64,000 bases of DNA from the NCBI GenBank assembly GCA_003254925.1, contig QANZ01037815.1, positions 136,525 through 200,524 on the forward strand, read 5' to 3'. The notes under the pieces were generated by a model. The model had not been told where the DNA came from. It saw only the letters and a list, made by a program, of their open reading frames with translations, and made no database searches. A program made the translations under genes and the position numbers. Source of the DNA: Chamaecrista fasciculata. Lineage: Eukaryota > Streptophyta > Magnoliopsida > Fabales > Fabaceae. Of the stretch, positions 37,901 to 47,910 are shown piece by piece (the first letter of the stretch is position 1; each line of letters starts with the position of its first letter).

Positions 37901-38311
37901 GCCATCTAGTACGTGATCAATACAAGAGGGGGTTTGTTCTACCTAAATACATTGCTACATCTCATCAGTTGGCAGATGCATTTACAAAACCTCTTGATGC
38001 GACCAGGTTTCCTCTCCTCATCTCCAAGTTGGGTCTTGTGGACTTCCACCAAGCTCCAACTTGAGGGGATGCTGAAATATCTCTTGTACAATCAGATTAC
38101 TATTTTATTGAGTCAGCATGCACAGTAATTTTTGGGTATACAGTTTTATTCCTTTATGAGGCATTTCCCATTTTATTAGAATTAATTTCATGGGGATTGC
38201 CTTTTCTGTCAGTATTCCTTTTTTAGCCAGATTTTATTCCTTTTATAGTCTTGATTGGTGGCTGTATATATGGTGCCTTATTTTACCGAATACATCAGCA
38301 AATTCAGCTCA
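34985..38311 (+). mobile_element. Broken Ty1/copia element with an embedded LTR piece
   Basis: A gag fragment (about 34985-35420; GNYLIWSRSMLIALKAKNK, FGESDKPQIFSLKKQL) and a reverse transcriptase-RNase H segment (about 36690-38064) lie in plus orientation. The latter has KLKRSLYGLKQASRQW, the catalytic YVDDILI, and RNase H motifs DADWAACPTTRRSLTGYC and SRSSAEAEYRSLA. A polypurine tract precedes a likely 3' LTR from 38070 (TGCTGAAATATC) to about 38311. No matching 5' LTR is present. The space between gag and RT is occupied by a piece of the TGTTGGGAAATC LTR family. The element is broken in several places and is a fossil. Confidence 0.9.
35418..36690. mobile_element. Partial LTR of the TGTTGGGAAATC family inside the copia element
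   Basis: This matches the right about 1.27 kb of the solo LTR at 25259-27373 (for example the region around GGACAGACTCATCGAGG and the terminal GCCCTAGGGCACAAT) but lacks the left end and the canonical CCAACA terminus. It lies between the gag and RT parts of the surrounding copia element, so it arrived by insertion followed by rearrangement, or by recombination. Confidence 0.85.
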
Positions 38312-39451
38312 TTACCTAATTTTCCTATACATCCACGAATATATATATATATATATATAATTTAATAATTTTTGGTGATTATTAAGAAACGTGGTGGGAT
38401 TGGCGCTTGGCAGTAAAATATTGGTTGCCTGTTGATGATCTGACCTGCGTTATCTTGAAATGGGACAAGGTGTTTTCATACCGGTGGTGTTTAATTTGAA
38501 ATGGCCGACTCTTGTATATATCTTGTCACATTACACTAGTTTGTAAGAATGAGGTAGGTAGAGACGTTTGGAAGATATGATACAGATCACTATCAATATC
38601 ATTCACTAATTGTTGGCAATTAATAGTTTGGCGAATGGTGGGGATAGTGTTATAGACAGAATGGAATGAGGACATGCCTAGGCAAGAAGTGGCTGTACCT
38701 GTGGCTATGTCATTGTCATATACAAAATAATAATACATGTCAATGTTTGCCCCCATTTTTCATTTGTGGCACCTCCACTTGCCATATATATATTTACTAG
38801 AGGCTTTGCGTGCCTTAACGGGCACGCAAATATGTATGTAAAATAAATGAGGGACTAAATCGTTAACTCAGTAAAAAAGAAGGGATCAAATAATAATTTT
38901 CCTCTTATTATTAATAATTTTGTACTATAGTTTTAAAATGTGGACCACCAGAAAGGGGTGGAGCCATGTAACGTGTAATTAGGCTTATTTTCACCTCCTT
39001 AAATATATCTTGAAATTAATTTTAAAAGCCCCGTCGACAAAGTCTTACTGCTCCTGACCCCTGCTGACATCCCCAATCATCACTCCCTACTAGTCATTTC
39101 TGATTCTATTACATATAACTGTGTTCAAACATGCACTTGAGTACTCAATTACTCATCTCATATATATATATATATATATATATAAATTTCATACTTTTGG
39201 ATCTATAGTACCCTTCTCTAGACGTCACTAAGAGAGTGAGGGGTTTTCGTGGAAGCAGGATAAGCATTAAGCAGAATGAATGAATGAATGGAAAGTAGTC
39301 TAAAGAGTGTATGAGTATGAGATTGAATATAAAGTGAAGTGAGAAGTGGGCATCTGATCAGCTAGCTGGTTGCTATTTATTGCTCTAGATCGAGGTGCTG
39401 CTAGTCCCACAAGTTAAGGCTCATTGTTGAGTTGATATATCTCGGAGGAGA
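38312..39451. other. Spacer and upstream region of the P450 gene
   Basis: Contains a probable mini-Helitron at 38797-38981 (listed separately) and (TA)n runs at about 38340-38360 and 39160-39183. The last few hundred bases before 39452 are presumably the P450 promoter and 5'UTR, but I see no unambiguous TATA box distinct from the (TA)n runs. Confidence 0.45.
38797..38981 (-). mobile_element. Probable mini-Helitron, copy 1
   Basis: On the minus strand it ends with hairpin GCGTGCCCGTTAAGGCACGC, then AAAGCCTCTAG, followed by a T outside: the hairpin-CTRR-T signature of a Helitron 3' end. It shares its body with 57950-58128 (the words GGGACTAAAT.GTTAA and CCAGAAAGGGGTGGAGCCAT). The 5' end is approximate, placed by comparison with that copy. 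Confidence 0.6.
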
Positions 39452-42271
39452 ATGATGGTTAACAGTGAAAAGTACATGGATGGGATTTTGGGAGTAGTAG
39501 TAGTAATAGTGGTTGTTGTGGCCATGATGGTAGTTGTAGTTGAAAGCAGAAAAGAGAGGAGGAAAGTAGTGAAGAATAAGAATAAGAAGAAGAATGTTCC
39601 GCCAGGAAGCTTAGGATGGCCTGTGGTGGGGGAAACGTTAGAGTTTTTGAGATACGGGGGAGAGGGGAAGCAGGAGGGGTTCACAAGAGAGAGAATGGAG
39701 AAATATGAGAGCAGAGTGTTCAAGACTTCCTTGCTGGGAGAGTCCATGATTGTGTTGTGTGGTCCTGCTGGCAACAAGTTCCTATTCAGCAATGAGAACA
39801 AGAATGTCCAAGTCTGGTGGCCTTCCTCTGTCACCAAACTCTTGCGCTCTTCTTTGGTCACCAAGTCTGGCTCTCAAGCTAAGTCCCTCAAAAGGCTCCT
39901 CTCCACCTTCCTCAATCCAGATGCTCTCAAGAACTACTTGTCCATCATGGATTCTGTTGCACACTCCCACTTTGCCACACATTGGCAAGGCAAACACAAC
40001 CTCCTTGTGTATCCCACCGTCAAGCAATACACTTTTCAATTGGCCTGTTCCTTATTTGCAAGCATTCAAGACCCTCTCTATATCTCCAAACTCTCCTCCC
40101 AGTTTGATGAGTTCCTCAAAGGAGTCATTAGCTTTCCCATCAACTTCCCTGGCACACGCTTTCGTTCTGCAATGAGAGCTGCCAATGAAATCAGGGAACA
40201 ACTCAAGCACACGATCAACAACAGGAGACTTGATCTGCAACACAACCGGGTCTCACCTTCCCAATCCCAAGACCTTCTCTCACATCTGCTTCTTACATCT
40301 GACCCCACCGGCAGATTTTTGACCGAAATGGAAATTATAGATAACATACTACTACTCTTATTTGCTGGCCATGATACCTCTAGATCCGTCATATCATCCA
40401 TCATCAAGTATCTTGCCCAGTTGCCTCAAGTTTATCAAAAGGTCTTACAAGGTTTGTTTTATAATTATATATATATTAGGGTAAAATACAAGAAAGGTAC
40501 CAGTGGTTTGGCCTAATCTCACTTTTATGACGTGTGGTTTCAAAAGTTGCACATAAGGTACCTGTGTGTTTCGCCGTTAAACAGAAGCAGTACTTGTGTA
40601 ATTTTCCGTTAAAGAAAGGGTTGTTTTGCTATTTTGGCCAAATTTGATGGGGGGGGGGGGCAAAAAAGTAATTCTGATGCAAGGAGAAAGAGGTTAGATC
40701 CATAGTATTGCCCAAAAACATTTAAATTCTTTCAAAACAGTCCCTAAAACTTCAAAAGTTCTAAAAATAGAGATTTTTGAAAAAAATTATATTGTTAGAT
40801 TCATTGAAAATAGTAGGTTCCAAATATATATTTTCCTTTCAAAAATATTATATCTATAATTTATTATTTCTTACTCAAAAGTGTCTTATAATAAAATTAA
40901 AATGAAACACGGATAATTTTTTTTTGTCAGGTTGCTCTCAAAATTTAACCACAAGCTCATAAGGACTTCTAGATTAACTACACAATTTACTTTTAAGTCA
41001 AATGCTAAGTCTAATGTCTAACATGGTACCTTGGGGTATTACAGAAACCCTCTTCGATCTGCAATTTCAACAACCCTAATTTCATCAAATCAAATTAGAA
41101 ACCCTAAATCTTTGAAATTGCTTCAAAATCCGCCGAGAAATTTGGAGATAATAATTCGGGTGATTTCTGATTAATGTATATCTATGTGTGTGTGTGTGAT
41201 TTCTGATTTAATTTAATGAGTGGAATTTGAAATTCGTATGAGAAATGAGGGTTTGTTGAGTTTATGGGAAGAAGATGATGATGAAGATGAAAAGAGTGTT
41301 GGGTTTCATCGTTTAATGTTCAAAATATGAAGCTAATATGTAGTTCAAGCTTCAGCAAAATCACAGGTACCTAATGTGCAACTTTTGAAACCACAAGTAC
41401 TACTTTTTTCGTCAAAAATTTAACGGAAAATTACACTAAGTACTGCTTCTGTTTAACGGCAAAACACACAAGTACCTAATGTGCAACTTTTGAAACCACA
41501 CGTCATAAAAGTGAGATTAGGCCAAACCACACCCTATATATTATATTCACGGTGAACAGAAAATAAATGAAGTTGAAAAACTTAGCTTGTGATTATTAAT
41601 TTATTATGACAGAACAGCTAGAAATTTCCAAGGGGAAAGAAGCAGGGGAGTTGCTGGAATGGGAGGATATTCAGAAAATGAAGTACTCGTGGAATGTTGC
41701 ATCTGAAGTGCTAAGACTATCCCCACCCGTCATTGGTTCTTACAGAGAAGCTTTGAACGATTTCACCTATGCTGGTTATACAATCCCTAAAGGCTGGAAG
41801 GTACGTATATATTATATTATATTATATTATATGATAATATAACAATAACATACGCACTCTCTCTGATCTACTCTACCTTTTAGACTTTAGTCTTCAACAT
41901 CAACATGCATGTATTGATGAGTAGAGTATTATATACTGACCTTAATTGTGTTAATTCAACACCTACCGCAGTTGCTGTGGAGCACTGGTTCATCGCACAT
42001 GGACCCCACATTCTTCCCAAACCCTGAAAATTTTGATGCCTCAAGGTTCGAAGGAGCAGGGCCAACTCCCTTTTCATATGTTCCATTTGGAGGAGGACCT
42101 CGAATGTGTTTAGGCCAGGAGTTTGCACGCCTTGAGATTCTCGTCTTTATGCATAATATTGTCAAAAGATTCAAGTGGGAGTTACTCATTCCTAACGAGA
42201 AGTTTCAATATGATCCCATGCTCGAGCCTTCTAACGGACTTCCAATACGTCTTCTACCTCTCCAAATCTAG
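39452..42271 (+). CDS. Cytochrome P450, CYP85 clan (CYP716/CYP728-like), 3 exons
   Basis: Exons 39452-40451, 41613-41800 and 41972-42271 give 495 aa, a full-length plant P450. An N-terminal hydrophobic anchor (about residues 12-29, Val-rich) is followed by basic residues and the hinge [17 protein letters not shown]. The I-helix oxygen-binding motif is AGHDTS (305-310), the K-helix ExxR is E365-R368, and the heme loop is [11 protein letters not shown] with the thiolate Cys at 442. It should be an ER-anchored monooxygenase needing P450 reductase. The heme-region motif [19 protein letters not shown] and the three-exon layout fit the CYP716/CYP728 group, whose studied CYP716 members oxidise triterpenes such as beta-amyrin; this enzyme's substrate is unknown. 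Intron 1 contains a 1056-bp Mutator-like insertion; splice sites look intact. Confidence 0.95.
40479..41534. mobile_element. Mutator-like element in P450 intron 1, 9-bp target duplication
   Basis: Inverted arms of about 145 bp begin GGGTAAAATACAAG (left) and GGGTGTGGTTTGGCC (right, reversed; the right tip is shorter). Both flanks carry the exact 9-mer TATATATTA (40470-40478 and 41535-41543). No transposase. The interior (about 41040-41330) looks like a captured plant 5'UTR/first-exon fragment, with CAACAACCCTAATTTCATC and AGAAACCCTAAATC, suggesting a Pack-MULE, but I cannot name a source gene. Confidence 0.9.
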
Positions 42272-42827
42272 CCAATTAATTAACACCATGCATCACTTCC
42301 TACTTTAACCTCTGATCTCTCCCGCCCACTATTATATATTCTACTCCATCCCTTTTACGTACTGATTACTCTAATAAACTTATATGTACCAACTAACAAT
42401 AACTTTGATCAATCAGATTTTTTTGATCAAATATTCAAGTTTCAATCGGAGAGACGTGCCTTTGAAGCTGCATGTTTCAGTTTACTACCCCACTTCCTCG
42501 ACTCTTGTACTATGAAAATTCCTCTCTCGTTTTGATTTTAATTTTAGTACGTCATAAGCATAAACCCGAGTTTTATTTGATGACTCCAAATGAACAATTT
42601 TATAGTCCATGAATTCTGTATAATCGAGCCTAACTATATTACAAGTACATAAACTACGCTCCATAAAACTGAATTGCAGTAAATGAGAGACCTATAGTTA
42701 TTTTTGAAATTTTACAAGGATGCTAGAATTTCTTGGCATTACAAATCCGTAGTCAGCTCCATTACTGGAATATTGCTTCCACGCACCGATCAAGGTCCTT
42801 TGATTGCCATGGCAAGGTTCTTGCTCT
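42272..42827. other. Convergent 3' ends of the P450 and MET1 genes
   Basis: This 556-bp stretch lies between the P450 stop codon (plus strand) and the MET1 stop codon (minus strand), so it must hold both 3'UTRs. No other feature is visible. Confidence 0.6.
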
Positions 42828-45800
42828 TCATTTCTTATTAAAGCCAAAAAGAGACTTAATGGCATTGATGGCGTTTTCGTTGATAAATGATGATTCGTCA
42901 AATCTTTTAACAAGGGGTTCAAATTCTGGGGACGCCCTTGTATTGTCCAGGTCAGGATCTGTCTTGATTCTCTGTTAACAGAAAAACACATTTAGAACAG
43001 CTTTGCCGATTTACAAAGAAGGTATTGATATACTTTACAGCAGGCACGTCACCTTAAAGTCTTCGAATCCAGCTTGCATAGCATCTTCAAGTGCAGAAAG
43101 TGAAGCTTGAACCTATTTGAGATACTTAATATTCTTTTATTTTGTAAACAGGTAATAAACATATAGGATGACAGGGACCCTTGTCAACAAGAATAATGGA
43201 CTAGAAACTCATATGGGACGCTCTTTAGTTTCTTAAAAGTTAAAACTGAATTGGGAGGAAGGCAAGGTAGAAAGCTTGTCCTCTCTTAAGGAGGCAGGCA
43301 AATTCAGATCAGTGGGAGACTATTTTTTTCCACGAGTTTGTTTAGGTTTGGTCAGTGGTGAATGGTGTTAGTGTTCTCTGACATGATAACCTGGCCTCAC
43401 CAGGATGAAACTCAATATGGAGATAGTTTAGGTTAACGTTAGCCAGTTTGACATTAGGTACTGGACAACTTCAATGTAATCATAGACATGAGGATCGGCC
43501 TTCTAAGACCCAACAATCAGATTTCATTTTTTCTTTAAAAGAGGAGTGAAGTAGCTTGAGGAAAAATCAAATAGTGAGTGAAAGTAAGATTAATGTGTAA
43601 CAGGAACAAAAATATACCTGGTCTAGCTTAGAGTAACAACAAGCAACATTGTAACTTGCAACTGCAGCTTCCTCAGGTTCTGGCCTCGAACCCAAAACGG
43701 ACTCAAATTTCTCCAGGGCTTCCTCATATTTTGCATTTCTTCATGATTAATTCCAATTACAGATAACAAGAGATAGTAAGAATGTCTAGACAAGACTCAT
43801 GAGTTAGGCATAGGTGTACAAATTATCAAATAGGAAGGAATAAAACCAAGATTCAAAAGTGAACTTCATGACAATCCATAATCATGTTTCGTATACCTGA
43901 TCTCAAAAATCAATATGTATTGCAAAATACAAGAAAAAACTATCAACCTTATAGACCATTACTAGTGAAACAAATTTCATTATCTATGATTTTCATCATA
44001 TTGAAACTGAACACTTTCATTCTAAAAATATATGGGCTGCCTAGATAAAGAAAAGGAAAGAAAGGGAAAGAAATACAAGCCAATGATGATAAGAAAGCAA
44101 ATGACTTGGCGTTTCCAAGCCTTACTTGTAAAGTTGCAATCCTTCTCTCAGGTCTTGTTCTCTGCGCTGTTTCTGTTCCCTTTTCCTAATGACATTTTGC
44201 ATCTGAAATTGTTGAAAGTTTGAGGAATGAGTAAGAACATTGATTGTAGATCACCAAATAGAAGGCACAGGAGGTGTCTTTTTCTATGAGGGATAAGATA
44301 TCTCATACAGAGAAGTGTGAAATTTAAAGAATAATAGTTTGCAGTTCTAACATCATGACACGTACTTGGATTTCCCTCACTCTGTTACTGACTACACCAG
44401 AGTTCCTCTCAGCTCTAATGATCTCCTTTTCTGTTATCTCACCTGTGTTTTCCAACTTTCCTGTCAAAAAGGTAAACGTGACCTGAGGGATCACCAAGAA
44501 AAGTTCACAAGACCACCAACCTTTTGAAGGATACATGGTGAAAATGCTACTTGTGTATAGTCATTTGCCATCACGATTATGAAAAATATGCACTGAAACT
44601 GAACTAACCATATCTCTTCTGCATTTTCATAAGTAATGGGCCAATTCTCTGGCGAATTGTGTACATTGTCCTTCCATATTCAGCAGCTGGCCAAATTTCT
44701 GTCCCAAAAACTGCACTGCACATATTGAACGTTTTGCTCACACCTCAATCATGTTAATTTATAAATCAAACATTAAGTGATACGAGTCCCACATCGGGTA
44801 GTTAGCTAGAGGTAAAGCACTATATAAGGCCTTAGGCTCTCCAACTTCAACGGCTAGCTTTTGGGGTGTGGTTCTCCTAAGGGCTTATACTCGTATCAAT
44901 TGGTGCTTTCATTGAGAGCCGACCGACACGGAAGGGGCGACCTATAGGCTGGATTAAGGTACGTGCGATGCGCCGTGCCGAATACTGGAAGTTGTATGGA
45001 GCTGCCAAAAGTGGAAAGGGCCATCAATGGACCAGTGTCGATAGTGTGGGCCGCCGTGGGGTATGCAATGATACGAGTCCCACGTCGGGTAGTTAGCTAG
45101 AGGTAAAGCACTATATAATAAGGCCTTAGGCTCTCCAACTTCAATATCTAGCTTTTGGGGTGTGGTTCTCCTAAGGGCTTATACTCGTATCACTAAGTGA
45201 GGAAAAATACGTGATAATTTTTAGTCTATCACGAACCTGAATCCAAGGGGTTTAAAGTGATATGATTAAATTTAAGGTGTTTTATCACAAGTTTGAAGAG
45301 TTTAATGCAAAGCCTAATTTCAAAATCAAAACTAAACCTTGCCTGAATAAGGCCTTGGATAAATCATCCTTGATTAAACTCAAAGTACTCTCTCCTGTGA
45401 TATACTTGTTCCAAGTAACACTTGAGAGAGATGAGGTGCTTGAGTTCCTTGTCCTTGTACCTGCTGTCAGATGGCATGATATCAAGGTGCTTCCGTTGGT
45501 TGCAGTTGCACAGGATAAAATCGTCCACAATGACACTCTCTCAGTCCGCGTTATTGGCTATATATTAGTATTGTTGATGAAAAGCTCCCTACTACTAGAT
45601 CATATTTTTTAAGAATTTCTATATTGCACAAGGACCGATTCTGGTTTTAATTAATCCACTTACTACTTAAAGATATAGGAATTGTGATGAATGGATGAGG
45701 GAGGAGAGGCAGTAATTAAAAAGAAAAAAGAAAATGAAGAACACACCTGGTGGCAAGTACTTTATCCCCAACGGTGAATTTTCCAGTCTTGTCAGCGAAT

Positions 45801-46129
45801 CCTCCGGGTGCTATGGCATCAATATATGTTCCACCATCCCGGCCCTTTGCGAACTTGAGCCCATAAGGCTGCTCTATTTCGACCTCATACTCTTCGTATG
45901 GCTCTTCTTCTTGTTCATCACTCTTGGATGTTGGAGAACCAAGCTCGGACGATGCTTTAACCACAAAAAGGAGTGGTTTAAATTGAATAGAGAAGACAGA
46001 AGAAGAAGCAGTGAGGGTTCTAGTTTTAGAAGAAAAGAGCTTGCTGGTTGGAGGAAACAGTAACAGAGATGGGTTTTGGATGGCTCTGGGCAATGTAGGG
46101 CTGGGAGTGGGAGACAACAAAGACGACAT
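42828..46129 (-). CDS. MET1: Plastid PDZ-TPR protein MET1 (ZKT-like), 7 exons
   Basis: Minus-strand exons 46129-45747, 44715-44609, 44460-44366, 44202-44126, 43738-43618, 43112-43053 and 42971-42828 give 328 aa, close to the Arabidopsis protein At1g55480. Residues 1 to about 60 are Ser/Pro-rich and lack acidic residues, a chloroplast transit peptide. A PDZ-like domain covers about 83-165 (VEIEQPYGLKFAKGRDGGTY), then a charged helix (about 165-215) and a TPR region (about 215-300; NAKYEEALEKFESVLG, ASYNVACCYSKLDQ). In Arabidopsis MET1 is a stroma-side thylakoid protein that aids PSII supercomplex assembly and repair. I start at 46129 because no upstream ATG is in frame. Intron 1 (1031 bp) contains a TRIM element. 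CPN60B lies upstream on the same strand. Confidence 0.94.
44778..45192. mobile_element. TRIM retrotransposon (415 bp) in MET1 intron 1
   Basis: Two direct LTRs of about 122 bp (44778-44898 and 45069-45192), both starting TGATACGAGTCCCAC and ending CTCGTATCA, enclose only about 170 bp. A primer-binding-like TTGGTGCTTTCATTGAGAGC follows the first LTR and a G-rich tract precedes the second. Flanks TTAAG and CTAAG match at four of five bases, a slightly worn target duplication. The LTRs are about 97% identical by eye, so insertion was fairly recent. It carries no genes and never would have: TRIMs are mobilised by other elements. Confidence 0.92.
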
Positions 46130-46429
46130 GCTTAAGCTCAATTCAATTCAATTCAATTCAATTCTGGGATTATGGAATTCTGGAATTGCTGCTTGCCTTA
46201 ATTATGCACCAGCCTCACACTCACACAGCAATGAGATTGAGAGGTTCGGATTACACATTACAGATTGCTCCTACTCCTCCCTCTATTCTCTCATTCACTC
46301 ATCTCGCGCCACGTGTTCATTTCATGATTTTGCATTTTCTCACCTTCTGGATCCTAATAATCACATTTCTTACCAACAAGATGAAAATGGCACGACGACC
46401 TATTATTTTCATCAAGGATAAAGGAATAT
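46130..46429 (-). promoter_or_regulatory. MET1 upstream region with G-box and (AATTC)n repeat
   Basis: An (AATTC)5 microsatellite (about 46140-46165) lies just upstream of the MET1 start codon, probably in the 5'UTR. A palindromic G-box, CCACGTGT with core CACGTG at 46310-46315, lies about 180 bp upstream of the ATG. G-boxes bind bZIP/bHLH factors such as HY5 and PIFs and are frequent in light-regulated plastid-protein genes. Function here is inferred only. Confidence 0.5.
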
Positions 46430-47910
46430 GCTTAGTCCCTCAAACCTACTTTTTGTCTCTCAATTGTTACCGAATTAACATTTGGTTATTGAATTGTGAG
46501 AAATTACAACTCAGTTCTTCAATTTTATGATTCTGTCTACGTTTTCGTCCCTGTTAACTATCAATTAACTTGATGATGTGGCCGTTAAATGATGACATGT
46601 CACCGTTAAGTGCTAAGTTGACTCCTAAATCATCTATCCTACTCATATTTTATTTTTACACACCACCTAATATAATTAAATTAAAAAAACAAAATGAAAA
46701 TGGATGAACTTTGAACAATCTTATCTTCTTTCCCTATCCATTCCGCCATCCACCAGTGATTCTGAAAAAATTGTCATGGATGGCGCTGTTGTCGTCCTCA
46801 ACGGTACTCTCTCCCACTCCTTCCCTTACCTCTGATTCTGAATCTAACCCTTCCACTCGCCGTTGTTGGCCACTTTGCAAGGGTTTTCAGTCATAAATGA
46901 GTCGATTAGAGAAATTTGTTGATTTGAAGCCTCCCTCCCTCTGTTTTTATCTTTGGAATGCCAGAATCACGGACTATCGAGGCTGATTGACAAAGACGCA
47001 CTATTCGCACCCCTATGATCTCGTGTTAGCGGCGATGTGTCAGATGATGAAGAACATGCATTTTCTTCGCCGTCTACTACTACTGCTGTAGCTGATCAAG
47101 TCATTAGGGGCAGTTTCGGCACTCCGACAACTACTCAACGAGGAAGAATTCCACCTTCGCCGAGCTTGCCTAGAACCCCTCTTTCCGACGTCACTGCCCT
47201 TGTTAAGCTAACTAATTAATAACTACATATTCAAACGCATTCTATTATATTATTCCTTATTTTGTTTGAAACTAAAACCGAGTTACTTAATATTTGGATC
47301 TCTTGGTTAGGCAATTGAAACAAGGAGGACAGCCCAACAACAACCTTTAACTCCTCCACCTTTTTCTGTTTCAGATATGACTATGACCCATTTAGGAGAA
47401 TCAAATTTGGAGATGATGCCGCAGAAGCCGTTGCCTTTGTACGAAATGCGGTAATGATGAAAACCAGTGCGGAGCAAATGGAGGTGGAGATTAGGATGGC
47501 AACGGTCGTGTCATGGAAAGGGTAGATTCAGAATCGGAGGTAAGGGAAGGAATGGGAGAGAGTGCGGTTGAGGACGACGGCCGCCATGGCAATTTTTTCA
47601 GAATTAGTGGTGGATGGCTGGATGCATAGGGGAAGAAGATAAGATTGTTCAAAGTTCATCCATTTTCATTTTCTTTTTTAATTTAATTATATTAGCTAAT
47701 GTGTAAAATAAAATATGAGTATGATAGATAATTTATTGACTGCTCAGGGGCCACATCATCAAGTTAACTGACGGTTAACAGCTCAGAGGCCAAAACGTAG
47801 ACGAAAGTGTAAAAATTAGGGACTGAATTGTAGTTTCTCACAAATCAGGGACCAAATCGTTGACTCAGTAACAATTGAGAGACAAAAAATAAATTTTATC
47901 TTTATTCTTT
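46430..47910. mobile_element. Long-TIR foldback element with gene-like interior
   Basis: Sequence at about 46447-46870 recurs inverted at about 47515-47895 (for example TTTTTTGTCTCTCAATTGTTAC at the outer ends), giving arms of roughly 400 bp. The centre (about 46900-47460) is GC-richer and protein-like: one frame reads SDDEEHAFSSPSTTTAVADQ then SPSLPRTPLSDVTALVKL, and a second, AIETRRTAQQQPLTPPPF, follows an intron-like gap. This suggests a captured host gene fragment (Pack-MULE style). I found no clean 9-bp target duplication, so the superfamily is not proven. Confidence 0.65.

Noticed and set aside
36805-38064. 419-codon frame as a host gene
   Set aside because: YVDDILI and the RNase H motifs identify it as copia pol; it is part of a broken element.
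39750-40407. Open frames on other frames and the opposite strand over P450 exon 1
   Set aside because: They overlap a coding exon with clear P450 motifs and have no domain of their own.
45262-45612. A 116-codon plus-strand frame (and its antisense) in MET1 intron 1
   Set aside because: No domain, no promoter, and it lies within an intron next to a transposon; most likely decayed repeat DNA.
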